Origin: Sphingomonas sp. Leaf230
GTDB lineage: Bacteria > Pseudomonadota > Alphaproteobacteria > Sphingomonadales > Sphingomonadaceae
DNA: 64,000 bases
Direction of reading: 5' to 3'
Assembly (NCBI RefSeq): GCF_001421745.1
Contig: NZ_LMKW01000001.1
Location: 300,478 to 364,477, forward strand
A model generated the notes under the pieces. It saw only the letters and a list, made by a program, of their open reading frames with translations. It searched no databases and had not been told where the DNA came from. Shown here one piece after another: positions 19,793 to 27,718 of the stretch. Numbering within the stretch: position 1 is the first letter of the stretch; each line of letters starts with the position of its first letter. Position numbers and translations under genes: made by a program.

Positions 19793-21472
19793 ATGCAGAC
19801 TGTCGAGACGTTGAACGAGGGCCTCAAGCGCGCCTTTACGCTCACCATCACCGCGAAGGATATCGATGCCAAGGTCGATGTCGAGCTGAAGCGCCTCGCG
19901 CCGCAGATGAAGATGCCGGGCTTCCGTCCGGGCAAGGTGCCGGCGAACCTCATCCGCAAGATGCACGGCCCGGCGCTGACCCAGGACGCGCTGAACGCGG
20001 CGATCCAGGAGGGCGTCCAGACGCTCGTCGCCGAGAAGCAGCTTCGCCCCGCGATGCAGCCTTCGGTCGAGCTGGAAGACGGCTATGACCTCGGCAAGGA
20101 CGCCGTGGTCAAGGTCGAGATGGAGGTCCTCCCGCAGGTCCCCGCACCCGCGATCGACGGCATCAAGCTCGAGCGCCTGACCGTGCCGGTCGCCGACGAC
20201 GCGGTCACCGAGCAGCTCCAGAAGTTCGCCGACCAGCAGAAGAAGTGGGACGACGCGGCTGACGATTACGTCGCGGCAATGGGCGATCTCGTCACCGTCG
20301 ATTTCGTCGGCAAGACCGCCGACGGCGTCGCGTTCGAGGGTGGCACCGGCACCGACATGGGCGTCGAGCTCGGTTCGGGTCGTCTCATCCCAGGCTTCGA
20401 GGATCAGCTCGTCGGCTTGAAGACCGGCGACGACAAGGTCCTCAACGTGACCTTCCCCGAGGAGTATCAGGAGAAGTCGCTCGCCGGTCAGCCCGCGACG
20501 TTCGACATCACCGTCAAGTCGGTGAAGACCGCGGGCGAGAGCAAGATCGACGAGGATCTGGCCAAGTCGCTCGGTCTCGAGAGCCTCGAGCAGCTCACCG
20601 GCTTGCTCAAGGGTCAGATCGAGCAGGAGCATAACGGTCTCACGCGCACGCACATGAAGCGCAAGCTGCTCGATCAGCTCGCCGAGGGTCACGACTTCGA
20701 GGTTCCGCCGTCGATGGTCGAAGCCGAGTTCAACCAGATCTGGTCGCAGCTCCAGCACGAAGCCACGCACGAGGCCGACCCCGAGGCTGCGATGGCCGAG
20801 ATGGAAGGCGAGCGCGACGATTACCGCAAGATCGCCGAGCGTCGCGTGCGTCTGGGCCTGCTCCTGTCCGAAATCGGCCAGGCGAACGGCGTCGAGGTTT
20901 CGAACCAGGAAATGCAGCGTCTGCTGGCACAGGCGGCACAGCAGTATCCGGCCGAGCAGCGCCAGCAGTTCATGCAGTACATCCAGCAGGAGCCGATGGC
21001 AGCCGCCCAGCTGCGTGCGCCGCTGTACGAGGATAAGGTCGTCGATTTCCTGTTCGAGAAGGCCGAGATCACCGACCGCGAGACGACGCGGGAGGAGCTG
21101 GAAGCAGCGATCGAGAGCGAGGACGGTTTCGCGAGCGGCACGCACGTCCACAACCATGACGATCATGACCATGAGGGTCATGACCACAAGCCGAAGAAGA
21201 AGGCTGCCGCCAAGAAGAAGGCAGCACCGGCCGACGACGCGGCTGCTTCGGACGACGCCGTGACGGAAGAAGCGCCTGCTTCGGACGCGACGGAAGAGGC
21301 CAAGCCTGCGAAGAAGGCACCTGCCAAGAAGAAGGCGGCTCCTGTCGAAGCCGAGACGGCCGTGACGGAATCGTCGCCGGTTGCTGCGGAAAACGCGGAA
21401 GGCACCGAGGCTGCCGACGCACCGGCGAAGAAGCCGCGCGCGAAGAAGGCCGCGACCAAGACCGAGGCGTAA
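19793..21472 (+). CDS. tig: Trigger factor with His- and Lys/Ala-rich C-terminal extension
   Basis: This ribosome-bound chaperone and prolyl isomerase helps nascent proteins fold. Starting at ATG 19793 (MQTVETLNEGLKRAFTL) the protein is 559 residues against a usual ~430-450. The ribosome-binding signature GFRPGKVPANLIRKM is near residue 43, the FKBP-like PPIase domain (GDLVTVDFVGKTADGVAFEG) near 165, and the helical arms follow. Residues ~449-466 are HVHNHDDHDHEGHDHK, a possible metal-binding patch, then ~90 residues of KKKAAAKKK and acidic Ala-rich repeats. Confidence 0.95.
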   Translation: MQTVETLNEGLKRAFTLTITAKDIDAKVDVELKRLAPQMKMPGFRPGKVPANLIRKMHGPALTQDALNAAIQEGVQTLVAEKQLRPAMQPSVELEDGYDLGKDAVVKVEMEVLPQVPAPAIDGIKLERLTVPVADDAVTEQLQKFADQQKKWDDAADDYVAAMGDLVTVDFVGKTADGVAFEGGTGTDMGVELGSGRLIPGFEDQLVGLKTGDDKVLNVTFPEEYQEKSLAGQPATFDITVKSVKTAGESKIDEDLAKSLGLESLEQLTGLLKGQIEQEHNGLTRTHMKRKLLDQLAEGHDFEVPPSMVEAEFNQIWSQLQHEATHEADPEAAMAEMEGERDDYRKIAERRVRLGLLLSEIGQANGVEVSNQEMQRLLAQAAQQYPAEQRQQFMQYIQQEPMAAAQLRAPLYEDKVVDFLFEKAEITDRETTREELEAAIESEDGFASGTHVHNHDDHDHEGHDHKPKKKAAAKKKAAPADDAAASDDAVTEEAPASDATEEAKPAKKAPAKKKAAPVEAETAVTESSPVAAENAEGTEAADAPAKKPRAKKAATKTEA

Positions 21473-21483
21473 CGCACCTTCGG

Positions 21484-21504
21484 GCGCCTCAGTAATTGAG
21501 GCGC
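21484..21504 (+). terminator. Stem-loop after trigger factor
   Basis: GCGCCTCA (21484-21491) pairs with TGAGGCGC (21497-21504) across a 5-base loop, 12 bases after the tig stop. There is no T-run, so it may act as an mRNA 3' stabiliser or a weak terminator. A type B repeat follows at once. Confidence 0.5.
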
Positions 21505-21519
21505 TCCACCCCACCGGGT

Positions 21520-21627
21520 CACCTCCCCGGCGGAGGCCGGGGCCCAATTGGAAAGGTAGCTGTAACGGCGCGCAATGCTTCGTTATGGACCTTTCCCAAT
21601 TGGGCCCCGGCCTCCGCCGGGGAAGTG
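21520..21627. repeat. Type B palindromic intergenic repeat
   Basis: The arms CACCTCCCCGGCGGAGGCCG and CGGCCTCCGCCGGGGAAGTG face each other around a spacer with GGGCCCAATTGG and CCAATTGGGCCC. It fills the tig to glycosyltransferase gap. Confidence 0.85.
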
Positions 21628-21689
21628 CGTTTTCAGGGTGGTTCGGTGGCCGATAATACCGTTTTAAACTTCGCTGGGCAGGGCAGGCC

Positions 21690-22616
21690 ATGACCGAACC
21701 GAGAATCGCCGTCCTGCTCCCGTGCTACAACGAGGAAGCCGCGATCGTGCAGACGATCGCCGGCTTCCGCGACGCGCTGCCCGGCGCCACCATCTACGTC
21801 TACGACAACAACAGCGCCGACCGCACGATCGAGGTCGCGCGCGCCGCCGGCGCCATCGTCCGAACCGAGCGCATCCAGGGCAAGGGCGCGGTCGTCCGCC
21901 GCATGTTCGCCGACATCGACGCCGATATCTACGTCATGGCCGACGGCGACGCGACCTACGACGCAGCCTCCGCGCCCGCGCTAGTGAAGCGCGTATTCGA
22001 CGAGCAACTCGACATGGTCGTCGGCTCGCGCATCAGCCAGGTCCAGGAAAGCTACCGCCGCGGCCACCGGTTCGGCAACGCGCTCCTCACCGGCATGCTC
22101 GCCCGCCTGTTCGGCCGGAGCTTCACCGACATCCTGTCCGGCTACCGGGTCTTTTCGCGCCGGTTCGTGAAGAGCTTCCCGTCGCTTTCGGCCGGGTTCG
22201 AGATCGAGACCGAGATCAGCGTCCACGCGCTCGAACTCAAGATGCCGATCGGCGAGGTGGAGACACCCTATTACGCGCGTCCCGAAGGCTCCGAATCGAA
22301 GCTCAGCACCTACGGCGACGGCTGGCGCATCCTCCGCACGATCATGACGCTCTACCGGATCGAGCGCCCGCTCTGGTTCTTCGGCGCGATCGGCAGCGTG
22401 TTCGGCCTGCTCGCGCTGATCCTCGGCATCCCGCTGGTGCTGACGTACATCGAGATCCACCAGGTCCCGCGCTTCCCGACCGCGATCCTGATCACCGGCC
22501 TCGGCATCTTCGCCGCGCTCAACGTCTTCACCGGCCTGATCCTGGACACGGTCGTTCGCGGCCGTCGCGAAGTCCGCCGCCTCGCTTACCTCGCATACCC
22601 CGCCCCAGGCATCTGA
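21690..22616 (+). CDS. Family 2 glycosyltransferase with C-terminal membrane segments
   Basis: A 308-residue DPM1/DPG-synthase-like glycosyltransferase. The N-terminal GT-A domain opens IAVLLPCYNEEAAIVQTIAG (about 6-25), then VYDNNSADRTIEVARAAGA and the metal-binding MADGDATYDAASAP (about 91-104). SGYRVFSRRFVKSFP is the conserved acceptor region. Two hydrophobic segments (about 235-295) anchor it. It probably transfers a sugar from a nucleotide sugar to polyprenyl phosphate or another lipid; the sugar is not predictable. It stands alone between two repeats. Confidence 0.88.
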   Translation: MTEPRIAVLLPCYNEEAAIVQTIAGFRDALPGATIYVYDNNSADRTIEVARAAGAIVRTERIQGKGAVVRRMFADIDADIYVMADGDATYDAASAPALVKRVFDEQLDMVVGSRISQVQESYRRGHRFGNALLTGMLARLFGRSFTDILSGYRVFSRRFVKSFPSLSAGFEIETEISVHALELKMPIGEVETPYYARPEGSESKLSTYGDGWRILRTIMTLYRIERPLWFFGAIGSVFGLLALILGIPLVLTYIEIHQVPRFPTAILITGLGIFAALNVFTGLILDTVVRGRREVRRLAYLAYPAPGI

Positions 22617-22631
22617 CTCTCGGTTCTTGTT

Positions 22632-22755
22632 ATCCTCCCCCGCTAGGGGGAGGTGGCTGGCCCTTGCCAGACGGAGGGGGAGGCGGCGATACCCACGGTT
22701 TCGTGTCCTCCCCCTCCGTCGCCTTCGGCGCCACCTCCCCCTGGCGGGGGAGGAT
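22632..22755. repeat. Type A palindromic intergenic repeat
   Basis: Starts ATCCTCCCCCGCTAGGGGGA, ends CCTGGCGGGGGAGGAT, with GACGGAGGGGGAGG and CCTCCCCCTCCGTC inside. It is the best-preserved type A copy with both inverted termini. It lies upstream of clpP. Confidence 0.87.
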
Positions 22756-22858
22756 CGTTCCAGCCTCTCTAGCCACCTAGTGCGAGGGCAGGCAGGGCTT
22801 GAACTCCCCTCTCGGACCGCCGATGTTAGCGGTTCACTGGGGCATAAGAGAGATTTCC

Positions 22859-23548
22859 ATGCACAATCCGTTCGAGACCGGCGATTTCGCGAGCCCGTTG
22901 GCCAGCGCCGGGCTCGGCCTGCAGCAGACGCACGCAGGCCTGGTTCCCATCGTCATCGAGCAGTCGAACCGCGGCGAGCGTTCGTTCGACATCTTCTCGC
23001 GCCTGCTCCGCGAGCGCATCATCTTCGTGACCGGCGGCGTCGAGGACGGCATGGCCTCGCTGATCACCGCACAGCTGCTCTTCCTCGAGTCCGAGAACCC
23101 GAAGAAGGACATCTTCATGTACATCAACTCGCCGGGCGGTGTCGTGACGGCGGGCATGGCGATCCACGATACGATGCGGTACATCCGTCCGCGCGTCGGC
23201 ACCGTCTGCATCGGCCAGGCCGCGTCGATGGGCAGCTTCCTGCTCGCGAGCGGCGAGCCCGGCATGCGCGTCGCGATGACCAACGCACGCATCATGATCC
23301 ATCAGCCATCGGGTGGTGCACAGGGCATGGCCAGCGACATCGAGATCCAGGCACGCGAGATCCTGCGTATTCGCAAGCGCATGAACGAACTGTATTCGCA
23401 GTATACCGGCCAGCCGATCGAAGAGATCGAGCGCCGGATGGACCGCGATACGTTCCTCGAAGCGAACGAAGCAAAGGATTTCGGTCTGATCGACGAGGTG
23501 TTCGACAAGCGTCCGGCGGTATCCGAGGATGCCCCAAAGCCTGCCTGA
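22859..23548 (+). CDS. clpP: ATP-dependent Clp protease proteolytic subunit
   Basis: ClpP forms the tetradecameric serine protease chamber that pairs with ClpX or ClpA. From ATG 22859 ([20 protein letters not shown]) the protein is 229 residues. The catalytic Ser is in [15 protein letters not shown] (S123), the His in [11 protein letters not shown] (H148; the 25-residue spacing is as in E. coli), and the Asp in [11 protein letters not shown]. Upstream in-frame codons to 22799 overlap nothing useful. clpX follows after 134 bp. Confidence 0.96.
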   Translation: MHNPFETGDFASPLASAGLGLQQTHAGLVPIVIEQSNRGERSFDIFSRLLRERIIFVTGGVEDGMASLITAQLLFLESENPKKDIFMYINSPGGVVTAGMAIHDTMRYIRPRVGTVCIGQAASMGSFLLASGEPGMRVAMTNARIMIHQPSGGAQGMASDIEIQAREILRIRKRMNELYSQYTGQPIEEIERRMDRDTFLEANEAKDFGLIDEVFDKRPAVSEDAPKPA

Positions 23549-23682
23549 TACTCGCTTGAACGACGCTGGCATGGGGTGAATCGTAAACCCCGCCGGTTTA
23601 TTTGATTGTAGGAACTCCGGGGTGCGTTACGGTAGCGGCCCCGGAAACGGCACGTGCACCGACATGCGCGAGAGGTGATTGA

Positions 23683-24948
23683 ATGACGAAGCTGAGCGGT
23701 GGCGACTCGAAGAGCACCCTCTATTGCTCGTTCTGCGGGAAGTCGCAGCACGAGGTCCGCAAGTTGATCGCCGGGCCGACGGTCTTCATCTGCGACGAGT
23801 GCGTCGAGCTATGCAACGACATCATCCGTGAGGAGACGAAGTCTGCGCTGGTGTCCAAGAAGGACGGCGGCGTGCCGACTCCGCAGGAGATCTGCGACGT
23901 CCTCGACGATTACGTAATCGGCCAGAAGCGCGCCAAGCGCGTGCTGTCGGTGGCGGTGCATAATCACTACAAGCGGCTAAACCACGGCGCCAAGGGTGCC
24001 GATGTGGAGCTGTCCAAGTCGAACATCCTGCTCGTCGGGCCGACCGGTTGCGGCAAGACTCTGCTCGCGCAGACGCTTGCCCGCATTCTCGACGTGCCGT
24101 TCACGATGGCCGATGCGACGACGCTGACCGAAGCCGGTTACGTCGGCGAGGACGTCGAGAACATCATCCTCAAGCTGCTCCAGGCGTCGGACTATAACGT
24201 CGAGCGGGCGCAGCGCGGGATCGTCTATATCGACGAGATCGACAAGATTTCGCGCAAGGCCGAGAACCCCTCGATCACCCGCGACGTGTCGGGCGAGGGC
24301 GTGCAGCAGGCGTTGCTCAAGCTGATGGAAGGCACCACTGCGTCGGTGCCGCCACAGGGTGGGCGTAAGCATCCGCAGCAGGAATTCCTGCAGGTAGATA
24401 CGACGAATATCCTGTTCATCTGCGGCGGTGCGTTCTCGGGTCTCGAGAAGATCATCGGCGATCGCCTTCAGGGCAAGTCGATCGGTTTCGGCGCGTATGT
24501 CGCCGGGCCGGACGAGCGCAAGACGGGCGAGACGCTGAAGTCAGTCGAGCCCGAGGATCTGCTGAAGTTCGGGCTTATCCCCGAGTTCGTCGGCCGTCTG
24601 CCGGTAATTGCGACGCTCGAGGATCTCGATGTCGACGCGCTGGTGAAGATCCTGAAGGAGCCGAAGAACGCGCTGGTCAAGCAGTACCAGAAGCTCTTCG
24701 AGATGGAGGACGTCGCGCTCGGCTTCACCGACGACGCGCTGGTCTCGGTCGCCAAGAAGGGCATCGAACGCAAGACCGGTGCCCGCGGGCTTCGCTCGAT
24801 CCTGGAGAGCATCCTGCTCGACACGATGTTCGACCTGCCCGGCATGGATGGTGTCGACGAGGTGATGATCGACAAGGACGTGATCGAAGGCCGCAAGGAA
24901 CCGATCCGCGTCTATGCCGAGAAGAAGAAGACTGGCGACGCTGCGTAG
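23683..24948 (+). CDS. clpX: ATP-dependent Clp protease ATPase subunit
   Basis: ClpX unfolds substrates and feeds ClpP. The 421 residues have the N-terminal zinc-binding domain with four cysteines ([10 protein letters not shown]...[10 protein letters not shown], about 11-46), Walker [18 protein letters not shown] (about 117-133), Walker [13 protein letters not shown], and the [18 protein letters not shown] substrate pore region. ATG is preceded by GAGAGGTGATTGA. It has its own upstream gap, so separate expression from clpP is possible. Confidence 0.96.
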   Translation: MTKLSGGDSKSTLYCSFCGKSQHEVRKLIAGPTVFICDECVELCNDIIREETKSALVSKKDGGVPTPQEICDVLDDYVIGQKRAKRVLSVAVHNHYKRLNHGAKGADVELSKSNILLVGPTGCGKTLLAQTLARILDVPFTMADATTLTEAGYVGEDVENIILKLLQASDYNVERAQRGIVYIDEIDKISRKAENPSITRDVSGEGVQQALLKLMEGTTASVPPQGGRKHPQQEFLQVDTTNILFICGGAFSGLEKIIGDRLQGKSIGFGAYVAGPDERKTGETLKSVEPEDLLKFGLIPEFVGRLPVIATLEDLDVDALVKILKEPKNALVKQYQKLFEMEDVALGFTDDALVSVAKKGIERKTGARGLRSILESILLDTMFDLPGMDGVDEVMIDKDVIEGRKEPIRVYAEKKKTGDAA

Positions 24949-24974
24949 GGCGGGACTGGTTTGAGATACGGGAG

Positions 24975-25003
24975 AGGGCGTCGAGCGATCGGCGCCCTTT
25001 GTC
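24975..25003 (+). terminator. Terminator-like stem-loop after clpX
   Basis: AGGGCG (24975-24980) pairs with CGCCCT (24993-24998), followed by TTGTCGTTTG. The short T-rich stretch and its position 27 bases after the clpX stop suit rho-independent termination. Confidence 0.5.
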
Positions 25004-25335
25004 GTTTGGGGCATACGCGCCCGAAAACCCCCGTCCGTCATCCTGACGAAAGTCAGGATCCAGAGCCACGAAGACCAGCCCGCCGTAACCCCGGATCCTG
25101 ACTTTCGTCAGGACGACAGGCGGGCATCGGCCGGGCGGAGGTCACTTTGATCCTCCCCAGCAACGGGAGGTGGCAGCGCAGGGCGCTGACGGAGGGGTGA
25201 CCCGCTCTCGATAGGTCATCACCCGTCCGTCGCTTCGCGCCACCTCCCCTTACAAGGGGAGGTCAAAGGCTTCGAACCTGGTCGATCGCTCCGTCGCTAC
25301 CCATCGTCTTAGGCAGAGCGACGGCGGCCCTTTAG
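25004..25335. repeat. Intergenic region with type E-like and type A repeats
   Basis: About 330 bases between convergent genes hold two elements. At about 25037-25122, GTCATCCTGACGAAAGTCAG and its inverse TCCTGACTTTCGTCAGGACG form a long inverted repeat. From 25150 to 25262 there is a diverged type A copy (CCTCCCCAGCAACGGGAGG ... CCTCCCCTTACAAGGGGAGG). No gene was seen. Confidence 0.8.
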
Positions 25336-25794
25336 CTACACCTGCAAAATCAAAAGCCGAACTCGCTCCAGATCTTTCGGACGCCCGAACAGCCTGAGCA
25401 TCTCCACCAATTCCCCTCGGTCGGGCACATAAACCACACGTCCATCCACCAGTGCAGGAACGCGCGTCAGAGGCCGCACTTCTGTCCACCCCAAGTCCGT
25501 CACGACATGAAAATCAGCCATGATCTCGACGACCAACGGCGGAATCGTCCACCGCCCGAACAGCGTCGACCGGAACGTCGCACTCGCGCCATCCTTGATC
25601 GGCACGACGCCGAGCGTGTCTATCAGTCGCCGAGCATCCCCCACGCTGACCAACACATCGACATCGCCGACCTCGATCGGCGTCACGCCATGAAGCGCCA
25701 CCGCCGCGCTGGAAATGACCCACCACGGGTCCTGCGCCCCCTCCAAGGCGTCGGCGGTCATGACGAGCGTCTGGCGAAGATCGGCGGACAGCAT
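25336..25794 (-). CDS. Nucleotidyltransferase-like protein (AbiEii/MNT type)
   Basis: The 152-residue protein looks like a minimal nucleotidyltransferase-fold protein: WWVISSAAVALHGVTPIEVG (about 24-43) resembles the GG/S-containing helix start and DVDVLVSVGDARRLID supplies the DxD-like metal motif. The rest (VVEIMADFHVVTDL, VVYVPDRGELVEMLRLFGRPK, then DLERVRLL) follows the pattern of AbiEii-like toxins and related proteins. No antitoxin-like gene is next to it. It could be a stand-alone housekeeping member. Function uncertain. Confidence 0.65.
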   Translation of the reverse strand: MLSADLRQTLVMTADALEGAQDPWWVISSAAVALHGVTPIEVGDVDVLVSVGDARRLIDTLGVVPIKDGASATFRSTLFGRWTIPPLVVEIMADFHVVTDLGWTEVRPLTRVPALVDGRVVYVPDRGELVEMLRLFGRPKDLERVRLLILQV

Positions 25795-25894
25795 CGCCGC
25801 AACCTAGCCGATCCTTACCGCTCCGCAATCGCCCCGACTCGGACCCTTATCGGCCCTCACGCATTCGTTGACCAAGTGGAACGAGGGAGCATGC

Positions 25895-27019
25895 ATGACG
25901 ATCGAAGTGGCCGACCGACCGAGTGAAGAAATCGTGGAGACGATGCCCGACCGCCTCGCGCTCCCGATCTGGACGCTGATCGCGCCGGGCCTGGGGCTAC
26001 TCGCCGTCCTCGTCGGCCTCGCCAAGATGGGCACGCTCGGCACCGCGGCGGCCGTCATCGTCCTGATCGGGAGCGTCCTTGCCGCGGTCCATCACGCAGA
26101 AGTGATCGCGCACAAGGTCGGCGAGCCGTTCGGTACGCTCGTCCTAGCGATCGCGGTCACCGTGATCGAGGTTTCGCTGATCGTCTCGCTGATGCTCTCC
26201 AACGCCGGCGACGCGACCACGCTCGCGCGCGACACGGTGTTCGCGGCAATCATGATCATCCTCAATTTCATCATCGGCATCTGCCTGCTCGCGGGCGCGG
26301 TGCGGCATCATGAGCAGCGGTTCACGTTGAAGGGCATGACCGCGGCGCTAGGCGTGCTCGCGGCGATGGCGGTGCTGTCGCTGATCCTGCCCAACTATAC
26401 GTCGTCGACACAGGGCCCGACCTACGCGGCATCGCAATTGATGTTCGTCGCGGTCGTGTCGCTGATCCTCTACGGTACGTTCGTGCTGGTGCAGACGGTA
26501 CGCCACCGCGATTATTTCCTGCCGTCGACCGACGACAAGGACGATCACGCTGCGCCGCCATCGGGCCGCGCCACGGGTATCGCCTTCGCCGCGTTGCTGG
26601 TCGCGCTGGTGTCGGTGGTGCTGCTTGCGAAGACGCTGTCGCCGACGATCGAGGCCGCGGTGCTCGGTGCCGGCCTGCCGCTGACCGTGGTCGGCGTGGT
26701 GATCGCCGCGCTGGTGCTCGCGCCTGAAAGCTTGGCTGCCTACAAGTCGGCGCGGCGCAACCGGTTGCAGACCAGCCTCAACCTTGCGCTCGGCTCCGCG
26801 CTGGCGACGATCGGGCTGACGATCCCGAGCGTGGCGATCGTGTCGCTGGTGCTCGACCTGCCGATCGCGCTCGGCATCGATGCGAAGAGCATGACGCTGT
26901 TGGCTCTATCATTGTTCGTGGCGACGCTGTCGCTCGGCACAGGGCGGACGACGGTGTTGCAGGGCGTCGTCCACCTCGTGATCTTCGCTGCCTATCTGTT
27001 CACGACGGTGGTGCCGTAA
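25895..27019 (+). CDS. chaA: Calcium/proton antiporter, ChaA type
   Basis: A 374-residue cation exchanger of the Ca2+:H+ antiporter family in the inner membrane. About eleven hydrophobic segments are visible. The two alpha-repeats carry acidic motifs: HKVGEPFGTLVLAIAVTVIE (about 72-91) and VLAPESLAAYKSARRNRLQT (about 277-296). ATG 25895 follows ACGAGGGAGC, a good ribosome-binding site, and is preferred to the upstream codons from 25868. The gene could export Ca2+ or Na+/K+ in exchange for protons. Confidence 0.88.
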   Translation: MTIEVADRPSEEIVETMPDRLALPIWTLIAPGLGLLAVLVGLAKMGTLGTAAAVIVLIGSVLAAVHHAEVIAHKVGEPFGTLVLAIAVTVIEVSLIVSLMLSNAGDATTLARDTVFAAIMIILNFIIGICLLAGAVRHHEQRFTLKGMTAALGVLAAMAVLSLILPNYTSSTQGPTYAASQLMFVAVVSLILYGTFVLVQTVRHRDYFLPSTDDKDDHAAPPSGRATGIAFAALLVALVSVVLLAKTLSPTIEAAVLGAGLPLTVVGVVIAALVLAPESLAAYKSARRNRLQTSLNLALGSALATIGLTIPSVAIVSLVLDLPIALGIDAKSMTLLALSLFVATLSLGTGRTTVLQGVVHLVIFAAYLFTTVVP

Positions 27020-27021
27020 AC

Positions 27022-27408
27022 TCAGGGGCCCTGCGTCGACAGGAATGCGATGACGTCGGCGCGGTCCTTTGGGTCGAGCAGGCCCGCAAACGCCATCGTC
27101 GTGCCGGGCACCATCTTGCGCGGGTTGGTGAGCCAGGCGTCCATGCGCTTGGCGTCCCACTTGCCGCCGAGCGACTTCAACCCAGCGGTGTACGAGAAGC
27201 GTGGGCGTCGCTCGCCGATCGGGCCGCCCATAACGCCGTAGAGGTTCGGCCCATCGGTATCGCCCGCATATTGCCCGATCGTGTGGCAGGCGGTGCAGCG
27301 GCGGAAGACGCGTTCGCCGCTGGCGATCTGGCTGGTCGTGCCGGCGTCGGGGCTCGAACCACAGCCGGCGAGCGCCAGCGCCAGCAGGGGCCACCGCGGC
27401 AGGCTCAT
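27022..27408 (-). CDS. Small class I cytochrome c lipoprotein
   Basis: From ATG 27408 the protein is 128 residues, starting MSLPRWPLLALALAGCGSSP with a lipobox ALAGC. The haem motif CTACH (about 39-43) sits in GERVFRRCTACHTIGQY, and the axial Met is in VPGTTMAFAGLLD. The fold resembles cytochrome c550/c2. It should carry electrons on the periplasmic side. The longer frame to 27804 is only a read-through of the neighbour. It overlaps the small upstream gene by 4 bases. Confidence 0.88.
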   Translation of the reverse strand: MSLPRWPLLALALAGCGSSPDAGTTSQIASGERVFRRCTACHTIGQYAGDTDGPNLYGVMGGPIGERRPRFSYTAGLKSLGGKWDAKRMDAWLTNPRKMVPGTTMAFAGLLDPKDRADVIAFLSTQGP

Positions 27409-27602
27409 CGTTTCTGGCGCGCAGCCAAGGCGAGACCGGCGGCGATCTGCACGACGGCGTAGAGGCGACGGCGGCCGGGCCGGTCGACGAAGGGCTTCAC
27501 CAGTTTCTCGGTGCCAAGCGCATCGTCCTTCCAGAGATCGACGTGGCGGCGGGGTTGGAGGAGACCAATCAAGCCGTCCCCGACCATGAAGATCGCAGCC
27601 AT
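27405..27602 (-). CDS. Small conserved-looking membrane-associated protein
   Basis: From ATG 27602 this is 65 residues: MAAIFMVGDGLIGLLQPRRH, then VDLWKDDALGTEKLVKPFVD and a C-terminal hydrophobic stretch (YAVVQIAAGLALAARQKR). One or two short hydrophobic segments suggest membrane association. The stop overlaps the cytochrome ATG (4 bases), so both are translated together. I do not recognise the family. Upstream is a repeat. Confidence 0.65.
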   Translation of the reverse strand: MAAIFMVGDGLIGLLQPRRHVDLWKDDALGTEKLVKPFVDRPGRRRLYAVVQIAAGLALAARQKR

Positions 27603-27623
27603 CTCTGCCGCGCGAGAAGGCCA

Positions 27624-27715
27624 CGGCCCGTTCTCCTGCGAACGCAGGAGGCCAGGAGTCGGGGGCGTCGTCTCTTTGTACCCTGGGCCCCCGCTTTCGC
27701 GGGGGAACGGTGGAG
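27624..27715. repeat. Type E-like palindromic repeat
   Basis: Facing arms CGTTCTCCTGCGAACGCAGG and CCCCCGCTTTCGCGGGGGAACG with a short spacer. It separates the small membrane protein from the M1 peptidase. A related copy at about 29500-29575 lies upstream of that gene. Confidence 0.75.
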
Positions 27716-27718
27716 AGG

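Noticed and set aside
19673..21691. 672-residue open frame opposite trigger factor
   Set aside because: Leu/Arg/Asp-rich shadow that also runs through the tRNA-Leu gene and a repeat.
23549..23682. Riboswitch between clpP and clpX
   Set aside because: Only short hairpins were seen; nothing matches a known aptamer, and promoter plus ribosome-binding site explain the gap.
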